In this document: in pieces, positions 8,469 to 16,173 of the stretch
Numbering within the stretch: the stretch's first letter is position 1
Layout of the letters: the number at the start of each line of letters is the position of its first letter
Assembly (NCBI RefSeq): GCF_014204795.1
Contig: NZ_JACHMB010000001.1
Location: 8,940,501 to 9,004,500, forward strand
Direction of reading: 5' to 3'
Source of the DNA: Nonomuraea jabiensis
GTDB taxonomy: Bacteria; Actinomycetota; Actinomycetes; Streptosporangiales; Streptosporangiaceae
Length of the DNA stretch: 64,000 nt
The notes under the pieces: model-generated
What the model saw: only the letters and a program-made list of their open reading frames with translations
What the model was told of the DNA's origin: nothing
Database searches by the model: none
Position numbers and translations under genes: made by a program

Positions 8469-9901
8469 GCCGCGTCCGCCCTGGCCAGCGAGTCGACCAC
8501 GAAGTCCACGACCTGGCCGAACGTGCGGTAGTCGGAGACCCGCAGGTCCTCGGGGCGGGGGCCGAGCTCGAACAGCAGGCCGAGCCGGCTCATGAGCTCC
8601 ACCCGCTTGACCGAGTCGACGCCTAGGTCGGCCTCCAGCTCGGCGTGGTCCTCGAAGACCTCCTCCGGGTACTCCAGGGTGGTGGCGTAGAGGTCGCGCA
8701 CGCGCGCCGCGATCGCCTCCCTCGGCTGCGCGGCGCCCGACCTCCCATCGGCGATGGCAGCTGGGCCGGGGCTGTCGGCGGAAGCGGCGTGCGCCCTCTC
8801 AGCGGTGCGCGGAGCTTCGGCGGTGCTTGGGGTGTGCGCGCCTTCGGTGGTGAATGCGGTGGCGACGGTGTGCGGGCCCTCGGCGGTGGCGCGGGGGCCT
8901 TCGGCGGTGGGTGCGGTAGGGGCGGTGCGCGGGCCGGTGGCGGCGGGGGCCAGGAACCGTCCGGTCTCCCGCAACGTGTCCACGTCCGCCAGCAGCGGCG
9001 TGTGCACGGACGCGGCCCGGTGCGCCGCCCGTACCCGAGACGTCAGCGCCCGCCCGGCGCCCACCTCGACCCAGACCCCCACGCCCGACCGGTGCAGCCG
9101 CTCGACGGCCGCGCCGAACCGCACGGGCGTGATGAGATGGGCGGCGAGCAGCTGGCCGAGGTCGTCCGAGTCGCGGTAGTAGCGGCCCAGGATGGGGGAG
9201 AAGACGGGCACGCTCAGCCCCCGCCGCCCGTACCCGGTGAGCCTGCGGCCGAGGTCCTGCGCGGCGGCGGTGAGCAGCGGGCTGTGGAACGGATGCGGCG
9301 CGCGCAGCACCGTGGCGGACAGGCCCACGGCGTCGGCGATCGCGGACGTGCGCCGCAGCGCGTCGGCAGGCCCCGACACCACCGTCTGCTCCGGCCCGTT
9401 GTCCACCGCGATCACGGCCCCGGAGGTCGGCAGCAGGTCCAGGATCTGCTGGGCCCGCTCCGTGGCGCAGCCCAGCGCCAGCAGCCCGCCACCACTGCTG
9501 TCGTGCTCGCGCAGCGCGATGATGCGATGGCAGAGGATCTCCGCGCCCTCGGCGACGTCCAGCGCGCCGCCGGCGACCAGCGCGGCGATCTCGCCGAGGC
9601 TGTGCCCGACCAGCACGCTGAACCGGGCGCCCTCGTCGGCGAGCGCCCGGAAGGCCGCGGTGGAGGTGGCGAAGACGGCCAGCTGCAGCACGTCCGGCGC
9701 CTCGTCGAGCAGGCGCTCCGCGGATTCACCGGAAAATGCGCGCCCCAGGCCTTTCCCGAGCATTCCCTGGGCCACTTCGTCAATGGTTTCGACCGCTTTG
9801 GCCACACCATCGCCATGCGTTTTCAACCGCTCCAGAATGTTCGGCGCATATGCGCCCTGGCCTGGGAAAAGGCCTACTACGATTTCGATGGTGCTCAGCA
9901 T
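8465..9901 (-). CDS. Acyltransferase-acyl carrier protein (AT-ACP) of the iterative PKS/FAS operon
   Basis: The 478-residue protein is the first gene of the operon. Residues ~5-300 form a malonyl/acyl transferase with GQGAYAP near the start and the catalytic GHSLGE (Ser about 101). A ~90-residue low-complexity linker built of TAEGP/TAEAP-like units follows. The C-terminal ~75 residues are an acyl carrier domain with the phosphopantetheine Ser in DLGVDSVKRVEL (Ser about 429), a sequence style typical of PfaA/HglE-type carriers. The AT would load extender units onto the fused ACP, which then serves the separate KS, KR, DH and ER proteins. The ATG at 9901 follows GGAAGGG. Its stop overlaps the next start (ATGA). 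The first ~50 codons are visibly less GC-biased than the rest. Confidence 0.88.
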   Translation of the reverse strand: MLSTIEIVVGLFPGQGAYAPNILERLKTHGDGVAKAVETIDEVAQGMLGKGLGRAFSGESAERLLDEAPDVLQLAVFATSTAAFRALADEGARFSVLVGHSLGEIAALVAGGALDVAEGAEILCHRIIALREHDSSGGGLLALGCATERAQQILDLLPTSGAVIAVDNGPEQTVVSGPADALRRTSAIADAVGLSATVLRAPHPFHSPLLTAAAQDLGRRLTGYGRRGLSVPVFSPILGRYYRDSDDLGQLLAAHLITPVRFGAAVERLHRSGVGVWVEVGAGRALTSRVRAAHRAASVHTPLLADVDTLRETGRFLAPAATGPRTAPTAPTAEGPRATAEGPHTVATAFTTEGAHTPSTAEAPRTAERAHAASADSPGPAAIADGRSGAAQPREAIAARVRDLYATTLEYPEEVFEDHAELEADLGVDSVKRVELMSRLGLLFELGPRPEDLRVSDYRTFGQVVDFVVDSLARADAA

Positions 9902-10297
9902 TGTCTACCCTTCCCGAGCACGACGACCGCGCGAATCGGCCGCCCCTTGAGATCCCCGTGATAAAGGTGCGTGCGGGGGATTGACGCATTCGACGATAAC
10001 CACGGCCGGGAGTCGCCGAACACCCCTAAGGCGCGACCTCTGGGGTGATCCGGTGGGGGCGGAGGGGGGAGTGCGGTGACGTCCTCGAGTCATCCCTGAC
10101 GGGCAACCCGCACCCACTACCGGCGCTGCGAGAAGCCCGACGCAACTGCCGTCCCGCCTGCGCTCGCTCGGCCTGGACCGCGTGAGAAGCCCCGACGCAC
10201 CCGCCGTCCCGTCCTGAGCCGGAACGGCCGGCCGGTGATTGGCCGCGCCCATGGCCCCCGCGAAGCTCCGCGCCTGAGCCGGGCGCGTCACCTCGCG
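9902..10297. other. 396-bp intergenic region upstream of the PKS/FAS operon
   Basis: No gene is supported here. It must carry the promoter of the leftward AT-ACP operon; a TTTATCA stretch (reverse strand, near 9960) is the only promoter-like element I can point to, without a convincing -35. The right part carries an imperfect direct repeat listed separately. Confidence 0.6.
10130..10210. repeat. Imperfect direct repeat, two ~26-bp copies 54 bp apart
   Basis: Copies at 10130-10155 and 10184-10210 share GAGAAGCCC(C)GACGCA followed by GCCGTCCC. The unit is too short and too few-copied for CRISPR. It could be a regulator site or relict duplication. Confidence 0.55.
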
Positions 10298-11716
10298 TCA
10301 GTGACGTCCCTTGCCCTTGCCGGGGTGCCCGGCGCGGTGCCCGGGCGGGACGTGGCCGCCGTCGGTGGTCGCCTTCTTGGCCTGGCCCGGCGGCACCGGC
10401 ACTTCGGCCGCGGACGTGCCGGCGTGCTCGGCTTTCGGGGTGCGGCGCGGTATCGAGACCTGCCGGGATTGCGACGCTCTGGGGCGAGATGTCGTCGCCA
10501 CCGTTGTCGTGGGTTCGGGAGTGGGCGTGGCAGGCGTGGCCCGAAGCTGGTCGCCGGGTTGCTGCGCGGTTGCGGGTGGACCGGGCGGGGCGTCCGGCCA
10601 GAAGCCGGCGGCCAGCGCGCCGACCGTGAGCGCGGCCGCCACGGCCACGTGCCATGCCGGCGCTCGCCGCTCCTGGCCGGGCGTACGGGCGCGCCGAGAC
10701 CGGTACCGGCCCACGCCAGACAGGGCGCGACCGCTCGCCGCAGCCAAGCCGGGGGACGGCGGCAGATCCGGCGCACCGGTTGCCGGTGCGGCTGCGAGGT
10801 CCCCGGTTGCCGGTGCGGTTGCGAGGTCCCCGGTGGCCGGTGCGGCGACGGGCAGGAGGTCCCCGGTCTGTGGCAGGCCGTCAGGAGGCGGGGCGGAGAT
10901 CTGCTCAAGATGCCGGCGGGCCGCGCCGACGCTCATGCGGCGCTCCGGGTCCTTGTGCAGCAGGCCCGCGAGGAGGGGAGCCAGCGGTCCGGCGCGCTCG
11001 AACGGGGCCGGCTCCGCGGTCAGCACGGCGCTGATCGTGGCCAGCGCGTCACCTTGTTCGAAGGGCGCGCGCCCCTCCACCGCCGCGTACAGCGTCACGC
11101 CCAGCGACCACAGGTCGGCCTGCGGTGTCGGCGGGCCGCCGCGCGCGCGTTCGGGGGCGATGTAGGCCGGCGTGCCGACCACCACGCCGGCCCCCGTGAG
11201 ATCCACCGGCTGCTCCAGGCTGGTCGCCAGGCCGAAGTCGGTGAGCACGGCGTGGGTCTGGCCGGCGTCCAGCAGGATGTTGGCGGGTTTGACGTCGCGG
11301 TGCACGATACCGGCGGCGTGCGCGGCCTGCAGGGCGTCCAGCACCTGCAGGCCGATCCGGGCGACCATGGCGGGCGGCAGCGGCCCGTTCCCGGCGAGCA
11401 CGTCGGCCAGGGTGGGGGCCGGAACGAGCTGGAGCACGATCCACGGCCGCTCGTCGGCTTCCACCACGTCGTAGACGGTGGCGATGTGCGGGTGGGACAG
11501 CCGGGCGGCCAGGCGGGCCTCGCTCATGGTACGCCCGAGCAGCGCCTCGCGTTCGGACGGCGGCCGCTCGTCGAGCGTGACCTCCTTGACGGCGACCGGG
11601 CGGTCCAGCAACTCGTCGTGGCCGCGCCAGACCCGGCCCATGCCGCCACGTCCCAGCTCGGCCTGGAGCCGGTAGCGTCCGGCCAGCAGCCAGCCTTCGT
11701 ATCGCGAAACGGACAT
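10298..11716 (-). CDS. Membrane-anchored PknB-type Ser/Thr protein kinase
   Basis: The 472-residue protein has an N-terminal Hanks kinase domain (about 10-275): glycine loop LGRGGMGRVW, VAVKEV lysine, catalytic HRDVKPAN, DFG, and GTPAYIAPE. A proline/alanine-rich juxtamembrane linker with 9-residue repeats (ATGDLA) follows, then one transmembrane helix (AWHVAVAAALTVGALAAGF, about 350-370), and a ~95-residue extracellular Thr/Pro-rich, basic tail ending in Gly/Lys/His. No PASTA or other sensor domain is recognisable. It is transcribed away from the LysR gene and lies ~400 bp from the PKS/FAS operon on the same strand, so it could transcriptionally precede it, but nothing ties their functions together. 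Signal and substrates are unknown. Confidence 0.92.
   Translation of the reverse strand: MSVSRYEGWLLAGRYRLQAELGRGGMGRVWRGHDELLDRPVAVKEVTLDERPPSEREALLGRTMSEARLAARLSHPHIATVYDVVEADERPWIVLQLVPAPTLADVLAGNGPLPPAMVARIGLQVLDALQAAHAAGIVHRDVKPANILLDAGQTHAVLTDFGLATSLEQPVDLTGAGVVVGTPAYIAPERARGGPPTPQADLWSLGVTLYAAVEGRAPFEQGDALATISAVLTAEPAPFERAGPLAPLLAGLLHKDPERRMSVGAARRHLEQISAPPPDGLPQTGDLLPVAAPATGDLATAPATGDLAAAPATGAPDLPPSPGLAAASGRALSGVGRYRSRRARTPGQERRAPAWHVAVAAALTVGALAAGFWPDAPPGPPATAQQPGDQLRATPATPTPEPTTTVATTSRPRASQSRQVSIPRRTPKAEHAGTSAAEVPVPPGQAKKATTDGGHVPPGHRAGHPGKGKGRH
10778..10864 (+). repeat. 27-bp tandem repeat inside the Ser/Thr kinase linker
   Basis: Two nearly identical 27-bp units (10778-10804, 10805-10831; one mismatch) are followed by a third unit stretched by 6 bp (10832-10864). 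Unit length is a multiple of three, so copy change would lengthen or shorten the juxtamembrane linker without a frameshift. Confidence 0.85.
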
Positions 11717-11890
11717 AGCGCCCGGACTACCCGATCACTGGACGCTCATGCAGCCGTCCCCCGACGAGCTCCAGCCGAAGACCCGCGGACCCCGGATACC
11801 ATCCTGCCCGGCCCCTGCCGCAGCCATTGCACATGGGTTATCTTGCCTAGGATTGACATCACTGGAGTGCTATATACGTCTGGAGGCGTG

Positions 11891-12787
11891 ATGGAGCTGA
11901 ACTCGCTCAGGCAGTTCGTGGTGGTGGCGCGGCTGGAACACCTCAGCGGTGCGGCAGAGGAGCTTCGCGTCGCCCAGCCGTCGCTGAGCCGTACCATCGC
12001 CCGCCTGGAGAGCGAGCTGGGCACGCCGCTGTTCGACCGGAGCGGCCGGCTCCGGCTGAACGACACGGGCAGGCTCTTTCGCGATCACGTCGAACGCGCA
12101 CTGGGCGAACTCGACGCGGGGCGGCGGGCCGTCGCCGAGGCCGCCAGCGAGGGGGTGGGCAGCGTGCGGCTGGCGTCGGAGACCTTCCTCACGCTCACCG
12201 GGCCGCTGGCGGCCTACAAGCGCGCCCACCCCACCGTCGAGGTCGAGCTCCGCTGGGCGCCGGCCGAGGACATGGCCCGACACCTCCGCTCCCAGGACGT
12301 CGATCTGTGTGTCGCCTCGCAGCCGATCCCCGCAGAGGGACTGGAGTCGGCGGAACTGCTCGACGAGGCGGTGGGGCTGGCCGTGCCGCTCGACCATCCG
12401 CTGGCGGGCCGTGCCTCCGTGAGCATCGAGGAGCTCGCCGATCAGCCCTTCGTCAGCGCCGGTAGAGGGCACTGGCAGCGGCGGCTCCTGGACCGGCTCT
12501 TCGCCGCGCGAGACCTGACCCCGAAGATCGTCTGCGAGGTCGATGAGCTCAGCGCCATCGCGGCCCTGATCAGCGCGGGGCTCGGCGTCGGTCTCGTCCC
12601 CGCTTTCGCCCGCAGCAGCTCCACGCGGGTCCCCGCCGCCTGGGTCCCCGTCGACAGCCCTGACTGCCGGCGGGTGGTCACCCTGTACTGGGGCGCCGGC
12701 AGCCACCTGTCCACCGCCGCCCGCCTGATGCGCACCACGATCGCCAATTGGAACTGGATCACCGGCGAACCGCAGGAGCAGCGCTGA
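11891..12787 (+). CDS. LysR-family transcriptional regulator
   Basis: The 298-residue protein is normal LTTR length. The N-terminal winged helix-turn-helix starts at once (LRQFVVVARLEHLSGAAEEL, about 5-60), and a periplasmic-binding-like effector domain fills residues ~90-290. The ATG at 11891 follows GGAGG at a good distance. It is divergent from the kinase gene, with a 174-bp gap, and its last 29 bases overlap the 3' end of the convergent FAD reductase gene. No divergently paired metabolic target is adjacent, so the regulated genes are not obvious; the convergent reductase/YceI/SnoaL set is possible but unsupported. A TTGACA and a TATATAC lie upstream, but only 12 bp apart. Confidence 0.93.
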   Translation: MELNSLRQFVVVARLEHLSGAAEELRVAQPSLSRTIARLESELGTPLFDRSGRLRLNDTGRLFRDHVERALGELDAGRRAVAEAASEGVGSVRLASETFLTLTGPLAAYKRAHPTVEVELRWAPAEDMARHLRSQDVDLCVASQPIPAEGLESAELLDEAVGLAVPLDHPLAGRASVSIEELADQPFVSAGRGHWQRRLLDRLFAARDLTPKIVCEVDELSAIAALISAGLGVGLVPAFARSSSTRVPAAWVPVDSPDCRRVVTLYWGAGSHLSTAARLMRTTIANWNWITGEPQEQR

Positions 12788-14057
12788 GGACGCGCTTCAT
12801 CATGGTCACGTCTGGTTGACGGCACTGCGCGTCAGGGAGGAGATCCGGCAAGGGTGTGTCGGGGTCGGCGAGTTGTCGCGGGTCGGCGGGGTGCGCGGTG
12901 GCGATGAGGGCGCGCAGGTGCTCGGCGGCGCCCCGGTTGTCGATGGTCAGGGCGGCCACGGGGATGCCGCGGTCGAGCCAGAAGGCGGTGAATCCGGGAC
13001 CGGCGTGCTCGCCGCGGGTGATGATGCGGTCCCAGATGGTGGGGAGTCCGAGGTATTCGAGGGTGGAGCCGTACTGGGTGGAGAAGAAGTAGGGGACGTG
13101 GTCGATGGTCGTGGGCCTGCCGAGCAGGGTGGTCGCGGCTGCGAGGCCGTGGAGGACGGCGTTGTCCCAGTGTTCGATCCGTACGGGGTTCAGGTAGCGG
13201 GCGTGCTGGTGGCGGGCGACGTCGCCGGCGGCCACCGCGGCCGGATGCGAGGTACGCAGGTGCTCGTCGGTGAGGATGCCGCCGTCGACGCGTAGCCCGG
13301 CCGCCTGGGCGAGTTCGGTGTTGGGGATGGCGCCGACGCCGACGATGACGAGGTCGGCGGGGATCGTCCGTCCGGTGATGGTCTGGATGGCCTCGACCGA
13401 GCGTGTCCCGAGGATGGCCTCGACGCCGTCGCCGAGGAGCAGGTTCACGCCGTGGTCGTGGTGGCGGCGGGCGACGAGGCCGCCGATCCGGTCGCCCAGC
13501 ACGTGGTAGAGCGGTGTGGGCAGGGGGTCGATGACGGTGGTGCGGTTGCCGAAGGTACGGCTGGCGGCCGCGAGTTCGGAGCCGAGCCAGCCGGCGCCGA
13601 TCACGACGACGTCACCGGCCGCGCGCAGGGCCGTGGCCAGGTGTTCGCTGTCGTCGCGGTTGCGCAGGTAGCGGACGCCGTCGAGATCGGCGCCCGGCAC
13701 CTGGAGGCGGCGCGGGCGGGCGCCGGTGGCGATGAGCACCTGGGTGAAGGGGAGCTCGGTGCCGTCGGCCAGTCGTACCCGCCGGACGTCCAGGTCGAGG
13801 GCGGTGGCGGGGGCGCCGAGCGCCAGCGTGATGTCCTGGTCGGCGTAGAACTGCGGCTTCAGGACGTCGAGGTCACCGGGCGCGGTCGTGCCCAGGAGGT
13901 AGCCCTTGGACAGGGCGGGGCGCTGGTACGGCAGGTGGGGTTCGTCGCCGACGAGGGTGATCGGCCCGTCGTAGCCGTGGTCGAGTCGCAGGGCCTGCGC
14001 GGCCGTCGCGCCGGCCAGGCTCGCTCCGATGACGACGATGCCGGGATCGGCGCTCAT
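12759..14057 (-). CDS. FAD-dependent NAD(P)H:ferredoxin reductase-type oxidoreductase
   Basis: The 432-residue protein has two Rossmann folds: FAD-binding GASLAGATAA near residue 11 and NAD(P)H-binding GAGWLGSELA near 150. The FAD-contact segment ending in AVAAGDVA lies near 275, and a C-terminal reductase domain follows. LPYQRPALSKGYL is the usual signature of rubredoxin/putidaredoxin-type reductases, without a redox-active CxxxxC. It would pass electrons from NAD(P)H to a ferredoxin or similar carrier, possibly for a P450. AGGAGG precedes the ATG at 14057. It lies 120 bp behind the YceI gene on the same strand, with a SnoaL-like gene ahead, suggesting a three-gene unit. The C-terminal ~25 residues are unusual in composition and overlap the LysR gene convergently. 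Confidence 0.9.
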   Translation of the reverse strand: MSADPGIVVIGASLAGATAAQALRLDHGYDGPITLVGDEPHLPYQRPALSKGYLLGTTAPGDLDVLKPQFYADQDITLALGAPATALDLDVRRVRLADGTELPFTQVLIATGARPRRLQVPGADLDGVRYLRNRDDSEHLATALRAAGDVVVIGAGWLGSELAAASRTFGNRTTVIDPLPTPLYHVLGDRIGGLVARRHHDHGVNLLLGDGVEAILGTRSVEAIQTITGRTIPADLVIVGVGAIPNTELAQAAGLRVDGGILTDEHLRTSHPAAVAAGDVARHQHARYLNPVRIEHWDNAVLHGLAAATTLLGRPTTIDHVPYFFSTQYGSTLEYLGLPTIWDRIITRGEHAGPGFTAFWLDRGIPVAALTIDNRGAAEHLRALIATAHPADPRQLADPDTPLPDLLPDAQCRQPDVTMMKRVLSAAPAVRR

Positions 14058-14177
14058 GGCAATCCTCCTGAGCTCGGCGAACGCGCTGGACCAGAGTGGT
14101 GGTGTCCCGGTCCCGCTCGGTCGAACCGCGGAACCGGGACTGGACGGGGGACTTGCGGGCTGCCCTGCCGGGCCGGG

Positions 14178-14741
14178 TCACTGCTGGAGAACGGCCTGGA
14201 TCTCGAGGCTGATCGACACCTTGTCGCCGACCACGACGCCGCCGGCCTCCATCGGGGTGCTGATGTCGATGCCGAAGTCGCTCCGGCTGATCTCCGCGGT
14301 CGCGGAGAAGCCGGCCCGCTGTCCACCCCACTGGTCCGCGCCGAACCCGCTCACCTCGAGGGCCAGCGGCACCTGCCGGGTGACGCCGTGCAGCGTCAGC
14401 TCACCGTCGATGGCCCAGCCGTCGCCGGTCCGGCGGATACCGGTCGAGCGGTAGCTCATCGTCGGGTACTTGCCGATCTCGAGGTAATCGGCGCTGCGCA
14501 GGTGGTTGTCGCGCATTTCGTGGCCGGTGTCGATGGACGCGAGGTCGATCGTCGCGGTCACCGACGAGTCCAGCAGGTTCTCGCTCGTGACGAGCGTGAC
14601 GTCGTAGCTGGTGAACCGGCCACGCGTCTTGCTGATCATGAGATGGCGGACAGAGAAGGCGATCTCGGAGTGCACCGGGTCGGCTTTCCAGGTGCCGGCC
14701 AGATAGCCCGGGATCTCGACGGTCGCGGGGACGGTGTTCAT
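14178..14741 (-). CDS. YceI-family lipocalin-like protein
   Basis: The 187-residue product matches the YceI family: AGTWKADPVHSEIAFSVRHL at the start, then SKTRGRF, a middle VTATIDLASIDTG, and HGVTRQVPL followed by ATAEISRSDFGI. The family forms a beta-barrel that binds isoprenoid-like lipids; some members are implicated in stress or polyisoprenoid transport. There is no signal peptide, so it is probably cytoplasmic, as is common in actinobacterial homologues. I chose the ATG at 14741 because GGAGGAAGCC precedes it; an ATG four codons upstream has no such site. It lies 47 bp downstream of the SnoaL-like gene and upstream of the FAD reductase, all on one strand. The true ligand is unknown. Confidence 0.93.
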   Translation of the reverse strand: MNTVPATVEIPGYLAGTWKADPVHSEIAFSVRHLMISKTRGRFTSYDVTLVTSENLLDSSVTATIDLASIDTGHEMRDNHLRSADYLEIGKYPTMSYRSTGIRRTGDGWAIDGELTLHGVTRQVPLALEVSGFGADQWGGQRAGFSATAEISRSDFGIDISTPMEAGGVVVGDKVSISLEIQAVLQQ

Positions 14742-14788
14742 GGCTTCCTCCATGGACGTGGGGGAGTGGGGAGTGGGGGTGGCCGCGA

Positions 14789-15229
14789 TCACGGCTCGAG
14801 GTCGACGACTCCCTTGCCGCTGGCGATGTCGAGCGGCACCGAGACCTGGTCGTGCGCGATCAACCACGTGCCGTCGATCTTCTGGAGGCAGTACGTGACC
14901 CTGACCCACATGCCGCTCGTCGCCGTCCCGTTCTTCAGCGTCCCGCTGAGACGGGCGAAGGCGTGCCCGAACGCCACGTCATCGCCCACGGTGAGCGTCA
15001 GGTCGCGAACCTCATAGCTCACCCGCTCGAAGAACGTGAACACGGGCGCCCAGTTCTTGAGCTTCGCCTCGATCCCCACATGCTGGAGCGGCGGCTCGAC
15101 GTCGAAGGACACGATGTCCGTCGCGTACAGCCGCTTCAGACCCTCGAGATCCTTGCCTTGGAGCCCTTCGACGATCCTGCCGACCAGCTCGCGGATCTCG
15201 GCTTCGTCAACCTCGCGTTGCGTGGGCAT
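14789..15229 (-). CDS. SnoaL/NTF2-like fold protein (SgcJ/EcaC-type)
   Basis: The 146-residue protein starts EAEIRELVGRIVEGLQGKD, LKRLYATDIVSFD, the usual helix-then-cone opening of NTF2-like proteins. It continues with VTYCLQKIDGTWLIAHDQVSVPLD, the typical closing strands of the SgcJ/EcaC/DUF4440-like group. Members include small hydrolases, isomerases and ligand-binding proteins; no catalytic residue can be assigned. I favour the ATG at 15229; a TTG at 15277 would add 16 residues of no family similarity. It is the first gene of a leftward set with YceI and the FAD reductase, and is divergent from the gene at 15320 across an AT-rich 90-bp promoter region. Confidence 0.85.
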   Translation of the reverse strand: MPTQREVDEAEIRELVGRIVEGLQGKDLEGLKRLYATDIVSFDVEPPLQHVGIEAKLKNWAPVFTFFERVSYEVRDLTLTVGDDVAFGHAFARLSGTLKNGTATSGMWVRVTYCLQKIDGTWLIAHDQVSVPLDIASGKGVVDLEP

Positions 15230-15319
15230 CGCTACCCCAACCCTTCCTTTTGCGGTGGAACCTTCCGACACCCCCAACGCTATGGCTAAGAAGTTATTCT
15301 GTCTAAGATCAATATTGCT

Positions 15320-16114
15320 ATGAGGTTATGCCATGGGCAGCATGATGTGCCCGAAGTGATCCATGTCGACATAGGCTCGCCACTGACCGCCGGCCCCGAT
15401 TCGCGAAGGATCGAACCCCTTGACGACGCTGCCGCCCTCGTCGGCCCCCCAGAGCTTGGTCCAGGCCTGGTGATCCGCAAGCGCGCCACCCGACCCACTC
15501 AGCAGTTCGACGTGACTCGTCTGCCCGAGGACCTCGTGGCACTCATCGACGCTCTCGAGCCCGGTGAGAGCCTGACGGTCACGCGGGACGGCCGGTCGAT
15601 CGCGACAATCTCCAGCACCGTCGACGTCCTGCAGGGCACGATCGTCGATCCCGGCACGCCAGAGGAGGCCGACGACCAACCGCCGATCGACTACGACGAC
15701 GTGACAGTCGTCGCCACCGCGATGGAGTTGTCGGCGAAGGCGCGGAGGTCGCTGTCCACCCAACTCGGCGCGGACTACGTCGTGCTCGACATGAACGCGG
15801 CTCCCGCGACGGCCGACGTGCTGCTGGTGCCGGCGGTCAGCCCGCAGCTGATCGCGATGCTCCGATCGAGGTTCCCGAAAGCTCGGGTCATCGTCACCGA
15901 AATCGAGGACCACGAGCTCGGAGTCAGCTATCACGGTCCGGTCCGACGCCTGCTCGATGCCGGCGCTGACGCGTACCTGCCCCCGTCGACCGTCCCTCAC
16001 CTGGCCAGACAGCTCGACTACACGCTCACTCACGGACACCAGCTCGCCGCCGGGGCCGCCACGCCACTGGAGATCGCACCGGTCTCGGAACCACCTGACC
16101 CCGAAGACGAATGA
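15320..16114 (+). CDS. Hypothetical protein with Phd/YefM-like N-part and receiver-like C-part
   Basis: Up to 264 residues, and I do not recognise the whole protein. Residues ~55-95 read like the core of Phd/YefM antitoxins (LPEDLVALIDALEPGESLTV, then TRDGRSIATI). Residues ~130-250 look like a response-regulator receiver fold (VVLDM, LLVPAVSPQLIAMLRSRFP, then LDAGADAYLPPSTVPHLARQL), but phospho-acceptor chemistry is not evident and the usual Lys near the end is absent (YLPPST instead of YL.KP). It could be a DNA-binding pseudo-receiver regulator. No toxin gene is recognisable beside it. The start is uncertain: the ATG at 15320 has no clear ribosome site and GTG codons at 15356 or 15470 are possible. 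An APH-family gene follows almost directly. Confidence 0.6.
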   Translation: MRLCHGQHDVPEVIHVDIGSPLTAGPDSRRIEPLDDAAALVGPPELGPGLVIRKRATRPTQQFDVTRLPEDLVALIDALEPGESLTVTRDGRSIATISSTVDVLQGTIVDPGTPEEADDQPPIDYDDVTVVATAMELSAKARRSLSTQLGADYVVLDMNAAPATADVLLVPAVSPQLIAMLRSRFPKARVIVTEIEDHELGVSYHGPVRRLLDAGADAYLPPSTVPHLARQLDYTLTHGHQLAAGAATPLEIAPVSEPPDPEDE

Positions 16115-16173
16115 CCCCGCTGCTCCTCCTTCGAACGCCGGACGCGGGCGCCATCCCGCTACTGTTGCTCCGC

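Noticed and set aside
10130..10210. CRISPR-like repeat
   Set aside because: Only two imperfect copies, no spacer array, no cas genes.
11853..11876. TTGACA and TATATAC as a promoter of the LysR gene
   Set aside because: The spacing is only 12 bp; no other good -35/-10 pair could be fixed.
15280..15320. AGAA-GTTA-TTCT inverted repeat as a regulator site
   Set aside because: The arms are only 4 bp in an AT-rich stretch; chance is likely.
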